From: a virus
Virus record (IMG/VR): IMGVR_UViG_3300035698_001432
Location: 1 to 20,847 of that record
DNA length: 20,847 nucleotides
Direction: 5' to 3' (one strand)
The position numbers and the translations under genes are program-made. This document shows, piece by piece, positions 14,060-20,847 of the stretch. Numbering within the stretch: the stretch's first letter is position 1; each line of letters begins with the position of its first letter. A model generated the notes under the pieces. The model was not told where the DNA came from. It worked only from the letters and a program-made list of their open reading frames with translations, and ran no database searches.

Positions 14060-14908
14060 CTAGATCACGATTACGGGGCGAGCATTACAGCGGCATTGAT
14101 AGTCCTCGCCGGGATGGCCCGTGTCTGCGGGTGGGTTGTCCCACCGGAACGTCTTGCCGCGCTTCTCGAAATGACTCTTCCTCACCCGCTCGTCCTTCGA
14201 GGTCTGCCAGATGTACTCCGTGATCCCTAGCGCCTGATTCCGCTCGCGGTTCAGTGCCGCATTGAGTTTCGCCGTCTGATCCCGCGCAATGAACTTCGCG
14301 CGACGCTTGCTTACCTCGCCGATCTCCTGAATCTCCTGCATCAACGACTTCGCAGAGGTCCGGCCCTGAATCACGCTCTCATAGACGACCGTTTCGACCT
14401 TGCCAAGGAACTCCTCGGGGATCGACTTGATGAGGTTCACGTTCTCTCGAGTCTTGAGCTTCAGCACCGGGGCTAGGTTGCCCTCATCCACCAGTCCGGC
14501 CACGTTGATCCCTATCACGTCCTCAATCGCGGCATAGAACCGCTCACGGTTCCGCTCGTCTAGTTGCTTGGTCATGCCCTCGCCGATGAGCTGCGCGTGC
14601 CTCCCCGTGAGTTCGAGATGATCGCGCCGGATGCGGTCTAGGATCTCGGATAGCTGGTCGCCGTAGTCGTCCGTCACCGAATCGCCCACGATGTATTCGG
14701 GCTCGAGATTGAGCAGCGCGGGGAATAGATCGGCTTTGATCGCCTTGCGCATGCCCTCGGTCAACCCGTGGATCATGCGCGCGAACCGCACGGCATCGGT
14801 TGCGGCGGGACGAGCGGGACGAATGCGACGAGTCCGCGGGCGCAAGCGACGCCTGCGCGACGCGGCACCCTGCCCCTCGTTCTGCTTAATGAGTTCGGCC
14901 AGGTCCAT
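14060..14908 (-). CDS. Minor head protein, SPP1 gp7 / Mu F-like
   Basis: 282-residue head morphogenesis protein. The C-terminal region has the family signature: ISR/QTAKL-type helix (KFIARDQTAKLNAALNRER at 205-223), then IWQTSKDERVRKSHFEKRGK at 233-252, then GHPGEDYQCRCNARP at 264-278 with His265, Cys272 and Cys274 as a likely metal-binding cluster. The N-terminus carries a strongly basic Arg-rich stretch (about 18-33). Such proteins bind the portal inside the capsid and act in assembly or DNA ejection. It begins 6 bases after the portal stop. Confidence 0.9.
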   Translation of the reverse strand: MDLAELIKQNEGQGAASRRRRLRPRTRRIRPARPAATDAVRFARMIHGLTEGMRKAIKADLFPALLNLEPEYIVGDSVTDDYGDQLSEILDRIRRDHLELTGRHAQLIGEGMTKQLDERNRERFYAAIEDVIGINVAGLVDEGNLAPVLKLKTRENVNLIKSIPEEFLGKVETVVYESVIQGRTSAKSLMQEIQEIGEVSKRRAKFIARDQTAKLNAALNRERNQALGITEYIWQTSKDERVRKSHFEKRGKTFRWDNPPADTGHPGEDYQCRCNARPVIVI

Positions 14909-14914
14909 GCGGGC

Positions 14915-16357
14915 CTATTCTGCGGCCGGTGCGCCGGTCTCTTCGGTTTCGCCGGTTGCGAGCTCGGGAGTGGGCTGCCCTGTCGGTAGCATCGGGTCCG
15001 GCGGAGGGTTCTCCTCAAGCTCCTTGATGTCGGCCTCAAGCTGCTCGATGTACTCCGCGTCGATTGCGGCGTATGCCCCTTCAGCCTGAAGTCTCTTAGC
15101 GATAACCACTTCGTCGATCACGCCCATATTGAAATAGGCCTGATCCTGCGTCGCCCTGTTGGTCCCGATCTCGGATTCTTCCTTCTCGTCCATCTGCCAC
15201 AGCGGCCCAAACGTCCACGAGTATCCGTCCGGCCGGCCGCCGAGTGTGGATTGCAGGAGCACCTCGTCGAGTTCGTCCAGACGGGCGCGCAGATAGTTCC
15301 GGCGCTGAGCGTCGATCATGTCGTAGTAGTTGCGTATGTCGCCGTCGCCGGTTGCGCTGAGGCCCTTTGCAGACGTGCCCAGAAGCCGAGTCACAGGGAT
15401 GCCGGAGGCTGCGGAGACAATGGCGAGATACTGTTCAATCAGCGGCCCCATGCCTTGAACGACCGCGTTTTGCTTCTGCTCGTAATCCTCCTCCGTGTCC
15501 TTGACCACGGCGTTGTACATGGATTTGCCTTGCTGGACGATCGCCAGCCGCTTCATGACTCGCTCGGCGCCGTCAGGGGTCGCCATCAACGCCACGAGTC
15601 CTTTCAGGCTGAACACGTCAATCTTCGCTTCGGTCACGAGGTCGGCAACGCCGCCGATCACCTGCTCTGCGTCGGCAAGGGGGTCGAATAGCCGCTCTAG
15701 CATCGACTGGCCCCACCATAGGGACCGCTGCATCTCGAGCCACGGCAGCGAGATCCCCGGGAACCTCACGAGGCGGCTCGCGTGGACCTGGGGCATTTGC
15801 GAGCCTGCAATCCTGTAAAACTCGGGCTGCATGAAGTGAGGCGAGGTCGGATCGTAGACGATTGTGGTGTCTAGGCCGTACATCGGGACGATCGTGCGCG
15901 CATCGAGCGCGTGAATGAACTTCAGGGCGCCGGGTCCGACTCGCTCGGGGACTAGCGGCTCATCGAGCTCGCCCGCACCATCGACGCCAAGCAGCAGAGC
16001 GCCGCCGCCGTGGATCGCGCGCCACTTGAGACAGTCCTGGATCTTCTCCCAGAGGCACAGGCTGCGCTCTGCGTCCTCCAAGGTCTCAACCATGCCCGAG
16101 TCTTCGAGTTCAAATGTGCGGCGCTCTCGGGTCATCTCGAAGGCGGGGATCTCGACCACCTGAGCAGCGGCCCAGTTTGATCGGTACAGCTCCTCGAGCT
16201 CTTTGTATGTCCGGCGCTGGAATCCAAATCGGCGGTTGCCGTGAGCGCGGGAGTCGTTTTGGCCGCCCTGCCCCGTGATCAGGTTTTCGAGTCCATCGAG
16301 GATCGGCCCCAAATAGGCGTCGCCGTCCGTCATCACGGTTTCAGTGTCTTCGGTCAT
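14915..16357 (-). CDS. Portal protein, DUF1073 / HI1409-like
   Basis: 480-residue portal protein, the dodecameric ring through which DNA is packaged. Family pattern: RTYKELEELYRSNWAAAQVV near 49-68 (the 'aY--N-l---IV--PA-d-tR' motif), a region reading GALLLGVDGAGELDEPL, then LVRFPGISLPWLEMQRSLWWG, and 'PVTRLLGTSAKGLSATGDGD', the diagnostic 'TRLlG-sp-GlnATGe-D' element. The C-terminus is acidic and Pro-rich. The Pfam family is today also named after the anti-CBASS protein Acb1, but the sequence ends before any Acb1-type domain. The gap to the large terminase is 50 bases, with only a weak ribosome-binding site. Confidence 0.92.
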   Translation of the reverse strand: MTEDTETVMTDGDAYLGPILDGLENLITGQGGQNDSRAHGNRRFGFQRRTYKELEELYRSNWAAAQVVEIPAFEMTRERRTFELEDSGMVETLEDAERSLCLWEKIQDCLKWRAIHGGGALLLGVDGAGELDEPLVPERVGPGALKFIHALDARTIVPMYGLDTTIVYDPTSPHFMQPEFYRIAGSQMPQVHASRLVRFPGISLPWLEMQRSLWWGQSMLERLFDPLADAEQVIGGVADLVTEAKIDVFSLKGLVALMATPDGAERVMKRLAIVQQGKSMYNAVVKDTEEDYEQKQNAVVQGMGPLIEQYLAIVSAASGIPVTRLLGTSAKGLSATGDGDIRNYYDMIDAQRRNYLRARLDELDEVLLQSTLGGRPDGYSWTFGPLWQMDEKEESEIGTNRATQDQAYFNMGVIDEVVIAKRLQAEGAYAAIDAEYIEQLEADIKELEENPPPDPMLPTGQPTPELATGETEETGAPAAE

Positions 16358-16407
16358 GCGACCGATCTTGCACTCTGCGCCACGGAAAGCGAGGGGAGGC
16401 GGTTGGG

Positions 16408-17904
16408 CTAGAGGGCGTTGGCGTAGAAGTCGAGGTTTCCAATCACCATATCGTGGATCGCGTCCATCGTGGGATCGACCTGATCATCATGCTTATGCGT
16501 CATGTCCAGCGTGAACGCCGTGAACTCGGCTAGGTAGTCGGTCAGCCATCCGTTGGGATGCGCATGGGGGCACGGCAGAAACACCTTCCCGGCCCTCACT
16601 TGCGGCGCCGATGAGTTCGCTCGTATGGGCTTATTCTGCCTTGGCCCACGCGGTATCGGCTCGATCGTTATTCGATTCTTGTGCTGTAGGCTCTGGATCA
16701 ACCCGGTGCCGCTCGCCTTATCTTCGATCGCCATCATGAACGGCGCCGGGATCTCTTCGCCCATTGGCTGCGCGCGCCACTTCTCCCAGAACGCCACAGC
16801 CTGCACTTCGAGTTCGTAACTCTCCCACTTGCCGCGGACCTGATCCAGCAGGTAAGCGAATCCGTCCTCCCCTGCACCCCATGCCTGGAATACGGAGAAG
16901 TCATGCATCTCCTCAGCCTTGAATGCAGTGTCCCCGTAAATCTTGACGGCCAGTATCTTTGGAAGCGGGTGCTCTTCCGTTCCCCAGAAACGCCACCAAT
17001 CGCCTTTGAATGTCGTGCCGCCCAAGACGGTGGGCTCTTGCTGCATTTGGCTAGAGAACGTGTAGGGGTTGGCCTCCTTCCAGTCCTCCAGCTCCTCCGC
17101 CGGCTCCTTGTACGGCCAGTAGCTCGTGCCATCCTCGTTCAGTGCCGGGATCTTGATCTGCTCAAACTTGAGGCCGCCGATCTTGCCATCGAGTGCAAAC
17201 TGAGTTGCGTCGTTCACGTGGACGCGTTGCATGATGATGATCACGGGGGTACTCGGGTTCGCCTTACGCGTTCGGACGGTGTTCTCGAGCTTACGGTTCG
17301 CAGCCTCTAGCCGAGCGATGGAGAACGCATCCTCTGGTTTGAGCGGGTCGTCGATGATGATCGCGCCTTGGAATCCCTCAGTCATGTGCCCAGCACGAAA
17401 GCCTGTGATCGTACCGCCTAACTGCGAGGCGTACAGTCCCCCCATAGATCGACCGTCTATCTCGATGTTCCACTGCTTCTTAGACTTCGTGTCGCCGCGT
17501 AGGTCTAGGTTCCAGAGCTCTTTGTACTCAGGACTAGTTACTAAGTCCTTTGTCTTCGAGCTGTTCAGCATAACGAGGTCGATGGCGTAGCTTAGATGCA
17601 GGAATCGACACCTCGGGTTCTTAGCTAAGCACCAACCGATGAAGTTGATTACGCAGAGTTCGGTCTTACCCCCGCCCGGCGGGATGTTGATAATCAGGTT
17701 TCGTATTCGGCCGTAGTAGACATCTTCGAGCGCCTTGGCGATGCGCTCGTGATGCCAATTAGTTATGAACGGGATGCCCTCACGGAAGCGGAAGAAGTAA
17801 CGCGAGTGGTCCATGAACGATTCTTCGCAACGCGCACGCGCTACCTGGATGCGGTAGGCGTCTTGGACATCCTCCGGCGTTAGCTTCGGAGGCGAACCAC
17901 TCAT
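16408..17904 (-). CDS. terL: Terminase large subunit
   Basis: 498-residue DNA-packaging motor with ATPase and nuclease domains. Walker A is PPGGGKTE at 75-82, Walker B AIIIDDP at 181-187, and a coupling segment VIIIMQRVH follows near 221-229. The RNase H-like nuclease half shows GDTAFK with Asp325, AIEDKASG with Glu394 and Asp395, and HDDQVD with Asp473/474 as the probable metal ligands. It cuts concatemeric DNA and drives it through the portal. The start overlaps the small terminase stop by four bases (ATGA). All key residues are present; there is no sign of truncation. Confidence 0.96.
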   Translation of the reverse strand: MSGSPPKLTPEDVQDAYRIQVARARCEESFMDHSRYFFRFREGIPFITNWHHERIAKALEDVYYGRIRNLIINIPPGGGKTELCVINFIGWCLAKNPRCRFLHLSYAIDLVMLNSSKTKDLVTSPEYKELWNLDLRGDTKSKKQWNIEIDGRSMGGLYASQLGGTITGFRAGHMTEGFQGAIIIDDPLKPEDAFSIARLEAANRKLENTVRTRKANPSTPVIIIMQRVHVNDATQFALDGKIGGLKFEQIKIPALNEDGTSYWPYKEPAEELEDWKEANPYTFSSQMQQEPTVLGGTTFKGDWWRFWGTEEHPLPKILAVKIYGDTAFKAEEMHDFSVFQAWGAGEDGFAYLLDQVRGKWESYELEVQAVAFWEKWRAQPMGEEIPAPFMMAIEDKASGTGLIQSLQHKNRITIEPIPRGPRQNKPIRANSSAPQVRAGKVFLPCPHAHPNGWLTDYLAEFTAFTLDMTHKHDDQVDPTMDAIHDMVIGNLDFYANAL

Positions 17905-18494
17905 TCGACCTGCTTCTCTCCGCTTGCGATGGCCTCAAAGTCGGCCATGTGTTTGGCAAACTCGCCCTTGTCCATGCCGGGGACGCTGACTGATCCGCTG
18001 AGCTTGATTTCCTGATCGAGCATCTTCAGGTTACGCATTAGGAGAGTGAGTGAGGCGATCTTCGAGTGGAACTTCAGTTCAGTCTTCTTGACCTCCTGGC
18101 CGTTCTCACCCGGCTCCCTGTAGACCTCTTGCTTGATCGACTCAACGGATCGCATCGCCTCAGTGCCTAGCGCCTTCGACAGGTCGATGGTCACAATTTC
18201 ATAAACCGGATCGACCGTAAGGAAGTTCTCGACGTTTCCAAACGCGACAAACGCAAGCTCTTTGATGATTCGATCGGCCGTGACCTGATCGGAGTCCATA
18301 GCCCTATCGGTTAGTTCCTTGATCCTTGCGGCTACCGTAGGTTTGCTCAGCATCCTCGATGCCTGAGGCCAGACGGCTGAGTCCTTCCATTCCTTCGACC
18401 TCGGATAAGCCACCCGGTACGCCTCTGAGGCGTTGTTGTGCTTCATGTATTCAAGGCAGAACTTTCGCTGCTTCGGTGTGAGCCCGCTACCCAT
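17901..18494 (-). CDS. terS: Terminase small subunit (Terminase_2 type)
   Basis: 197-residue small terminase that recognises the packaging site and recruits the large subunit. The N-terminus GLTPKQRKFCLEYMKHNNAS, then EAYRVAYP, is the classic Terminase_2 DNA-binding helix-turn-helix; the segment reading QASRMLSKPTVAARIKEL follows as usual. The centre includes DRIIKELAFVAFGNVENFLT. The start ATG overlaps the preceding 73-residue gene by eight bases. It is immediately followed by terL, the normal order. The packaging site itself (cos or pac) is not recognisable by eye. Confidence 0.93.
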   Translation of the reverse strand: MGSGLTPKQRKFCLEYMKHNNASEAYRVAYPRSKEWKDSAVWPQASRMLSKPTVAARIKELTDRAMDSDQVTADRIIKELAFVAFGNVENFLTVDPVYEIVTIDLSKALGTEAMRSVESIKQEVYREPGENGQEVKKTELKFHSKIASLTLLMRNLKMLDQEIKLSGSVSVPGMDKGEFAKHMADFEAIASGEKQVE

Positions 18495-18708
18495 CCATCA
18501 CCGCCTTCCGACTCAACGCCATCAATTCAATCGCATCAAGCCGCGCCTGCATCTCTGCCAGCCGCTTGAACACGAACCCCTGCCCGTCATCGGATAGGCT
18601 ACTCGCGCACGGCACATCGCCGCCTAGCGCCTTCGCGTAATCGTTCAGCATCTCGTCAAGGTTCTCTTCGGTGCGGACCGATAGCCAGTCTTCGAGTGTC
18701 GCTGCCAT
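18487..18708 (-). CDS. Unknown 73-residue protein before terS
   Basis: Starts at ATG 18708-18706 (MAATLEDWLSVRTEENLDEM), one base after the stop of the preceding gene and preceded by GAGGGGGA. A TTG start five codons earlier is less likely. The protein is acidic, predicted helical, with a C-terminal helix FVFKRLAEMQARLDAIELMA. No family is recognised. It overlaps terS by 8 bases, so its translation is coupled to the small terminase. A packaging accessory role is possible by position only. Confidence 0.75.
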   Translation of the reverse strand: MAATLEDWLSVRTEENLDEMLNDYAKALGGDVPCASSLSDDGQGFVFKRLAEMQARLDAIELMALSRKAVMDG

Positions 18709-18709
18709 G

Positions 18710-19291
18710 TCAGTCCCCCTCAATATCGCACTGCGGAGAATCGCCTAGATCCGCCGGGTCTTCTGGAGTGTACTCGACTTTTACGTGCTTCGTTTCAAGT
18801 CCCCTGCGGTGCTTCACCCCTCGGCACCCCTTGCCATTACGCAGCGACCGGCATGTGAGGTTGCGTGACAGAATGCCTTCGCAGCCGGCTTGAGTCATCC
18901 AGCACGATTGATCAGGGCAGAACTTCAGAGTCGCCTCGCACTTCACGGCCACCCTGTCCCTACTGATCACTTGCCGCCTTGGTCGTTTGACTTTGGGTCG
19001 ATCCTCAACCCCTCTGCGCCGTGATACAAGAACCCCTTTGTCTGCAAGAGACTCAAGCTTCATGAGCGTCTGCATGACGCGCATCACTCGCCAATCTTCG
19101 GCGAGGAACGACCGTGAGTGATCGACGACGAGACGTTCAACTCGATCGGTTATACGCACCTCGAATCCTGCGTGCGAGTCAAGCTCGGTCTGCGTCAAGC
19201 CAAGATCCGCGCGCCGCTTCTTCACTTCGCGGGCTATTTGGATCACCTCAGTCGCTTGGTCGTCCGTGAGTACCCTACCCGCTTGACTCAT
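18710..19291 (-). CDS. HTH-like and Cys-cluster protein, unknown function
   Basis: 193 residues. Residues about 21-60 look like an XRE/Cro-type helix-turn-helix (KKRRADLGLTQTELDSHAGF, then a segment ending DRVERL), the 'LGLTQ-ELD--AG' pattern of phage regulators. Residues 93-117 are very basic. Residues 118-156 contain six cysteines (118, 125, 130, 137, 147, 156), suggesting a zinc-binding module. The C-terminus is acidic. It starts in an ATGA overlap with the upstream gene and lies just before the packaging genes. A transcription regulator of the late operon or a nucleic-acid-binding factor is a reasonable inference, but no exact family is recognised. Confidence 0.78.
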   Translation of the reverse strand: MSQAGRVLTDDQATEVIQIAREVKKRRADLGLTQTELDSHAGFEVRITDRVERLVVDHSRSFLAEDWRVMRVMQTLMKLESLADKGVLVSRRRGVEDRPKVKRPRRQVISRDRVAVKCEATLKFCPDQSCWMTQAGCEGILSRNLTCRSLRNGKGCRGVKHRRGLETKHVKVEYTPEDPADLGDSPQCDIEGD

Positions 19292-19797
19292 TCGTCGAGC
19301 TCCTGTGGGTTGGGCATCAGCTCAAACCCTCGGCATACAATGGCGCTGCCAGACCGCTCAACAGGAATCGGTTCCGCGAAGCAGACAGGCACGTTGTTGA
19401 TGTCCTTCGCCCAATAGAAACAGTCTCGGCATCTCGATCGTTCGGCGTCGATCATCCCGTCCCCTCCCCCCGGCGCTCGCCTGTAGTCGTCAATCAAGTC
19501 CTGAACGCCTGCGGGCTGCCGCTCCCCAATCACAACACCGTCGCCCACCCTCTGAGTCACCGACTCCAGCACCGCGTAAGCCAGCCGCGCTGCTTTGATG
19601 ATCTCGCCGGCCTCGAATGCGGTGATGGTCTCGCTATCCAGCGCGTGAATCGCGTAGTTCCGCAGGTCCGCAGCCTCCTCGATGCCGCACTCAATGGGGT
19701 CGCCATCGAACGGTAGGCTGGCGTCGCCTCCTCGGTACTCCTGCAAGCCCTGGTACATGCGCTCTTCGCAGAGTGCCGTGAATCGGTCTTCGGTCAT
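19288..19797 (-). CDS. Unknown protein with helical N-part and 4-Cys C-part
   Basis: 169 residues. The N-terminal 80 residues are helical, with YQGLQEYRGG and IECGIEEAADLRNYAIHAL, resembling the 'G--EYG---F----EI-EELaD--NYA' pattern of small phage proteins that are sometimes linked to MazG-like pyrophosphatases; this resemblance is weak. The C-terminal region has Cys123, Cys126, Cys139 and Cys155 in the form CRDCFYW-----VPVCF-----CRGFE, a likely zinc knuckle. It is coupled by ATGA overlaps on both sides. No function can be assigned with confidence. Confidence 0.75.
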   Translation of the reverse strand: MTEDRFTALCEERMYQGLQEYRGGDASLPFDGDPIECGIEEAADLRNYAIHALDSETITAFEAGEIIKAARLAYAVLESVTQRVGDGVVIGERQPAGVQDLIDDYRRAPGGGDGMIDAERSRCRDCFYWAKDINNVPVCFAEPIPVERSGSAIVCRGFELMPNPQELDE

Positions 19798-20156
19798 CCC
19801 GTCACCCCAATCAACGCATCAACGATTTTGCGTTCTCGCGCTAGTTCTTGCCTTACCGTGCCCAACTCGTTCCACGTTGGGAAAATGCTCGCGTGAAAAA
19901 CTTCACCGCACGCACAGTGGAACGCTTCACCATGCACCTTCATGTCTCGCTCTGGTATCACGCGGACTCTCTCGTCTAACCTCGTTTCGCTTAATCCAGT
20001 AACCTCGAAAGCGCTTATCAGTTTAACCGGGGTATCCTCCTCATAGTCCCCTCCCCCCGGGTTAATCAACCCATCCCAATCCCACAATATAGGACCTCTG
20101 CCCGGGTAGTTGTCCGGCACCTCAACGCTGATTTTTACGTGATAAATCTTGCTCAT
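19794..20156 (-). CDS. Unknown 120-residue phage protein
   Basis: Not recognised. The N-terminus is beta-like (YHVKISVEVPDNYPG), followed by an acidic Gly-rich loop (NPGGGDYEED). A compact HCACGEVFH stretch (His80, Cys81, Cys83, His88) might bind metal, and the last 25 residues form a charged helix. It ends GVTG, as does the RusA-like protein before it. It starts in an ATGA overlap with the RusA gene and ends in an ATGA overlap with the next gene; both junctions share the sequence GGGGTGACNGGATGA. Confidence 0.72.
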   Translation of the reverse strand: MSKIYHVKISVEVPDNYPGRGPILWDWDGLINPGGGDYEEDTPVKLISAFEVTGLSETRLDERVRVIPERDMKVHGEAFHCACGEVFHASIFPTWNELGTVRQELARERKIVDALIGVTG

Positions 20157-20509
20157 CCAGTCACCCCCACTCGAATCTTCCCCTTCTTAGGCGCAGCCTT
20201 CTCCCACGTATACGAGGGCTGGCCTACGTTTGATTGCTTGTCGTCTTCCAAGACACCCGCCTTCACTAGGCCGTCCATCACAGGCTTGAAGCTCGCCACG
20301 AGGTTGTCGAAGTCCGGCTCTGATGAGCTGCACCGCACGAAGCTGACCGATGCCTTGGCGAGTGGTTCCTTCGGCCTGTGCGACAGGGTGGCGAGGTGTA
20401 CCCGCTGCTCCCAGTCCAGTTTTGACTTGTGGCGGACGTGATAGTTTGAATAGTTATTCGTCTGAGACTTCGGCAGTCCGTCAAGCTCGAACTCGATTGA
20501 GTAGGTCAT
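20153..20509 (-). CDS. rusA: RusA-type Holliday junction resolvase
   Basis: 118-residue RusA-family endonuclease, which resolves branched DNA before packaging or during recombination. The catalytic region PDFDNLVASFKPVMDGLVKA (residues 65-84), followed by DDKQ at 89-92, contains the family motif: Asp66 and Asp68 with Asn69, Lys75, Asp79 and Asp89/Asp90 for metal binding and catalysis. The N-terminal LDGLPKSQTNNYS also fits ('G-P-s-N-' motif). The Lys spacing is the longer D-DNL---FK form common in phage members. The start overlaps the preceding stop by ATGA and has GGAGG nearby. Confidence 0.88.
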   Translation of the reverse strand: MTYSIEFELDGLPKSQTNNYSNYHVRHKSKLDWEQRVHLATLSHRPKEPLAKASVSFVRCSSSEPDFDNLVASFKPVMDGLVKAGVLEDDKQSNVGQPSYTWEKAAPKKGKIRVGVTG

Positions 20510-20847
20510 TCGCCGCCCTCCAGAGCCGCGCGGATAGCAATCTGGTTTCGCGGCCCCCAGCTGCTAACTACCCTCGGATTATCTTGCAGATCATTAGACC
20601 TCATCATCGCCCGAATGGCCCTACGAGCCTCAGACAGTTCCGCCTCAACCCGCCTCAGCCGCGCAAGTTCTTCGGCCGGGTCGTCGATGACTGCGAAGGC
20701 GTTGACGCACTCGATGATGCGATCTTTCTTCTCGTATGAAATAGGCTTTTCGAATTCGTGCGCATCCATGAATGGCTTCCTGTCCGCGTCAACAAAGACA
20801 GCCTCCTCCATCGAATGGTGATCCCACGGCTCCCCAAACTCCCCACG
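20506..20847 (-). CDS. Small phage protein with CVNA motif, 5' end cut
   Basis: The reading frame is open from the right edge of the window (113 visible residues, ending EGGE), so the start lies outside or is the ATG at 20811-20809. The residues before that ATG (GEFGEPWDHHS) look like real coding sequence for this family, so a 5'-truncated gene is the better call. The signature VDADRKPFMD, then RIIECVNAFAVIDDPAEELARLRR, fits a widespread class of short phage proteins of unknown function ('iv-aDG--i-------RIV-CVNA-aGi-dP--eL--L'). It ends with a coiled-coil-like C-terminus. It overlaps the RusA start by ATGA. Confidence 0.75.
   Translation of the reverse strand, partial: RGEFGEPWDHHSMEEAVFVDADRKPFMDAHEFEKPISYEKKDRIIECVNAFAVIDDPAEELARLRRVEAELSEARRAIRAMMRSNDLQDNPRVVSSWGPRNQIAIRAALEGGE

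Noticed and set aside
14915-16357. Possible anti-CBASS Acb1 activity, because the portal family carries that name
   Set aside because: The visible protein has the portal motifs and ends in an acidic Pro-rich tail. I see no added C-terminal domain or phosphodiesterase-type HxT motifs, so portal is the only supported role.
1-20847. CRISPR arrays, tRNAs, insertion sequences or attachment sites
   Set aside because: I saw no regularly spaced direct repeats, tRNA-like cloverleaf, transposase or integrase. Space between genes is too small for most of these.

Overview
This window is a contiguous piece of a tailed-phage or prophage genome. It carries the packaging, head, neck and contractile-tail genes of a myovirus-type virion. 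Every gene I can support lies on the minus strand and reads from right (20847) to left (1). Most junctions overlap by 1-8 bases (ATGA, GTGA, TAATG, TGATG) or are separated by a few bases, so the window looks like one long, translationally coupled late operon. Base composition is moderately GC-rich by eye. The set of families (DUF1073-type portal, DUF2213 protease, DUF2184 capsid, DUF4054, DUF3383 sheath, DUF3277 tube, Pam3-like baseplate plug and hub) is typical of phages and prophages of Gram-negative bacteria, mostly proteobacteria. The sequence does not let me name the host.

Right end (20847-18487): small early or middle genes. They are a gene cut by the window edge with the 'CVNA...DDP' signature of small phage proteins, a RusA-type Holliday-junction resolvase, three unrecognised or weakly recognised proteins (two with cysteine clusters, one of these with an HTH-like N-terminus), and a 73-residue orphan.

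Packaging and head (18494-10248): small and large terminase, portal, Mu F/SPP1 gp7-like minor head protein, DUF2213 protease with a C-terminal scaffold domain that has its own internal start, head cement protein, DUF2184 major capsid protein, a short Lys-rich protein, a DUF4054 head-completion protein and an HK97 gp10-like protein.

Neck and tail (10248-1): a head-closure candidate, neck/tail terminator, sheath, tube, tail assembly chaperone with an apparent -1 frameshift extension, a short tape measure, Dit-like protein, baseplate plug, hub, gp138-type spike, gp25-like wedge, Mu gp47-like (J) wedge, Mu gp48-like wedge, tail fibre, and the beginning of one more small structural gene cut at base 1.

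Lysis, integration, replication and lysogeny genes are not in the window, and there is no tRNA or CRISPR array. No gap exceeds 300 bases; the largest is the 83-base hairpin-rich gap at 3365-3447. I did not find a wholly new system. The most informative signals beyond the ordinary gene list are the frameshifted chaperone, the nested scaffold start, the paired hairpins before the gp25-like gene, and the HTH plus Cys-cluster protein just upstream of the packaging genes.
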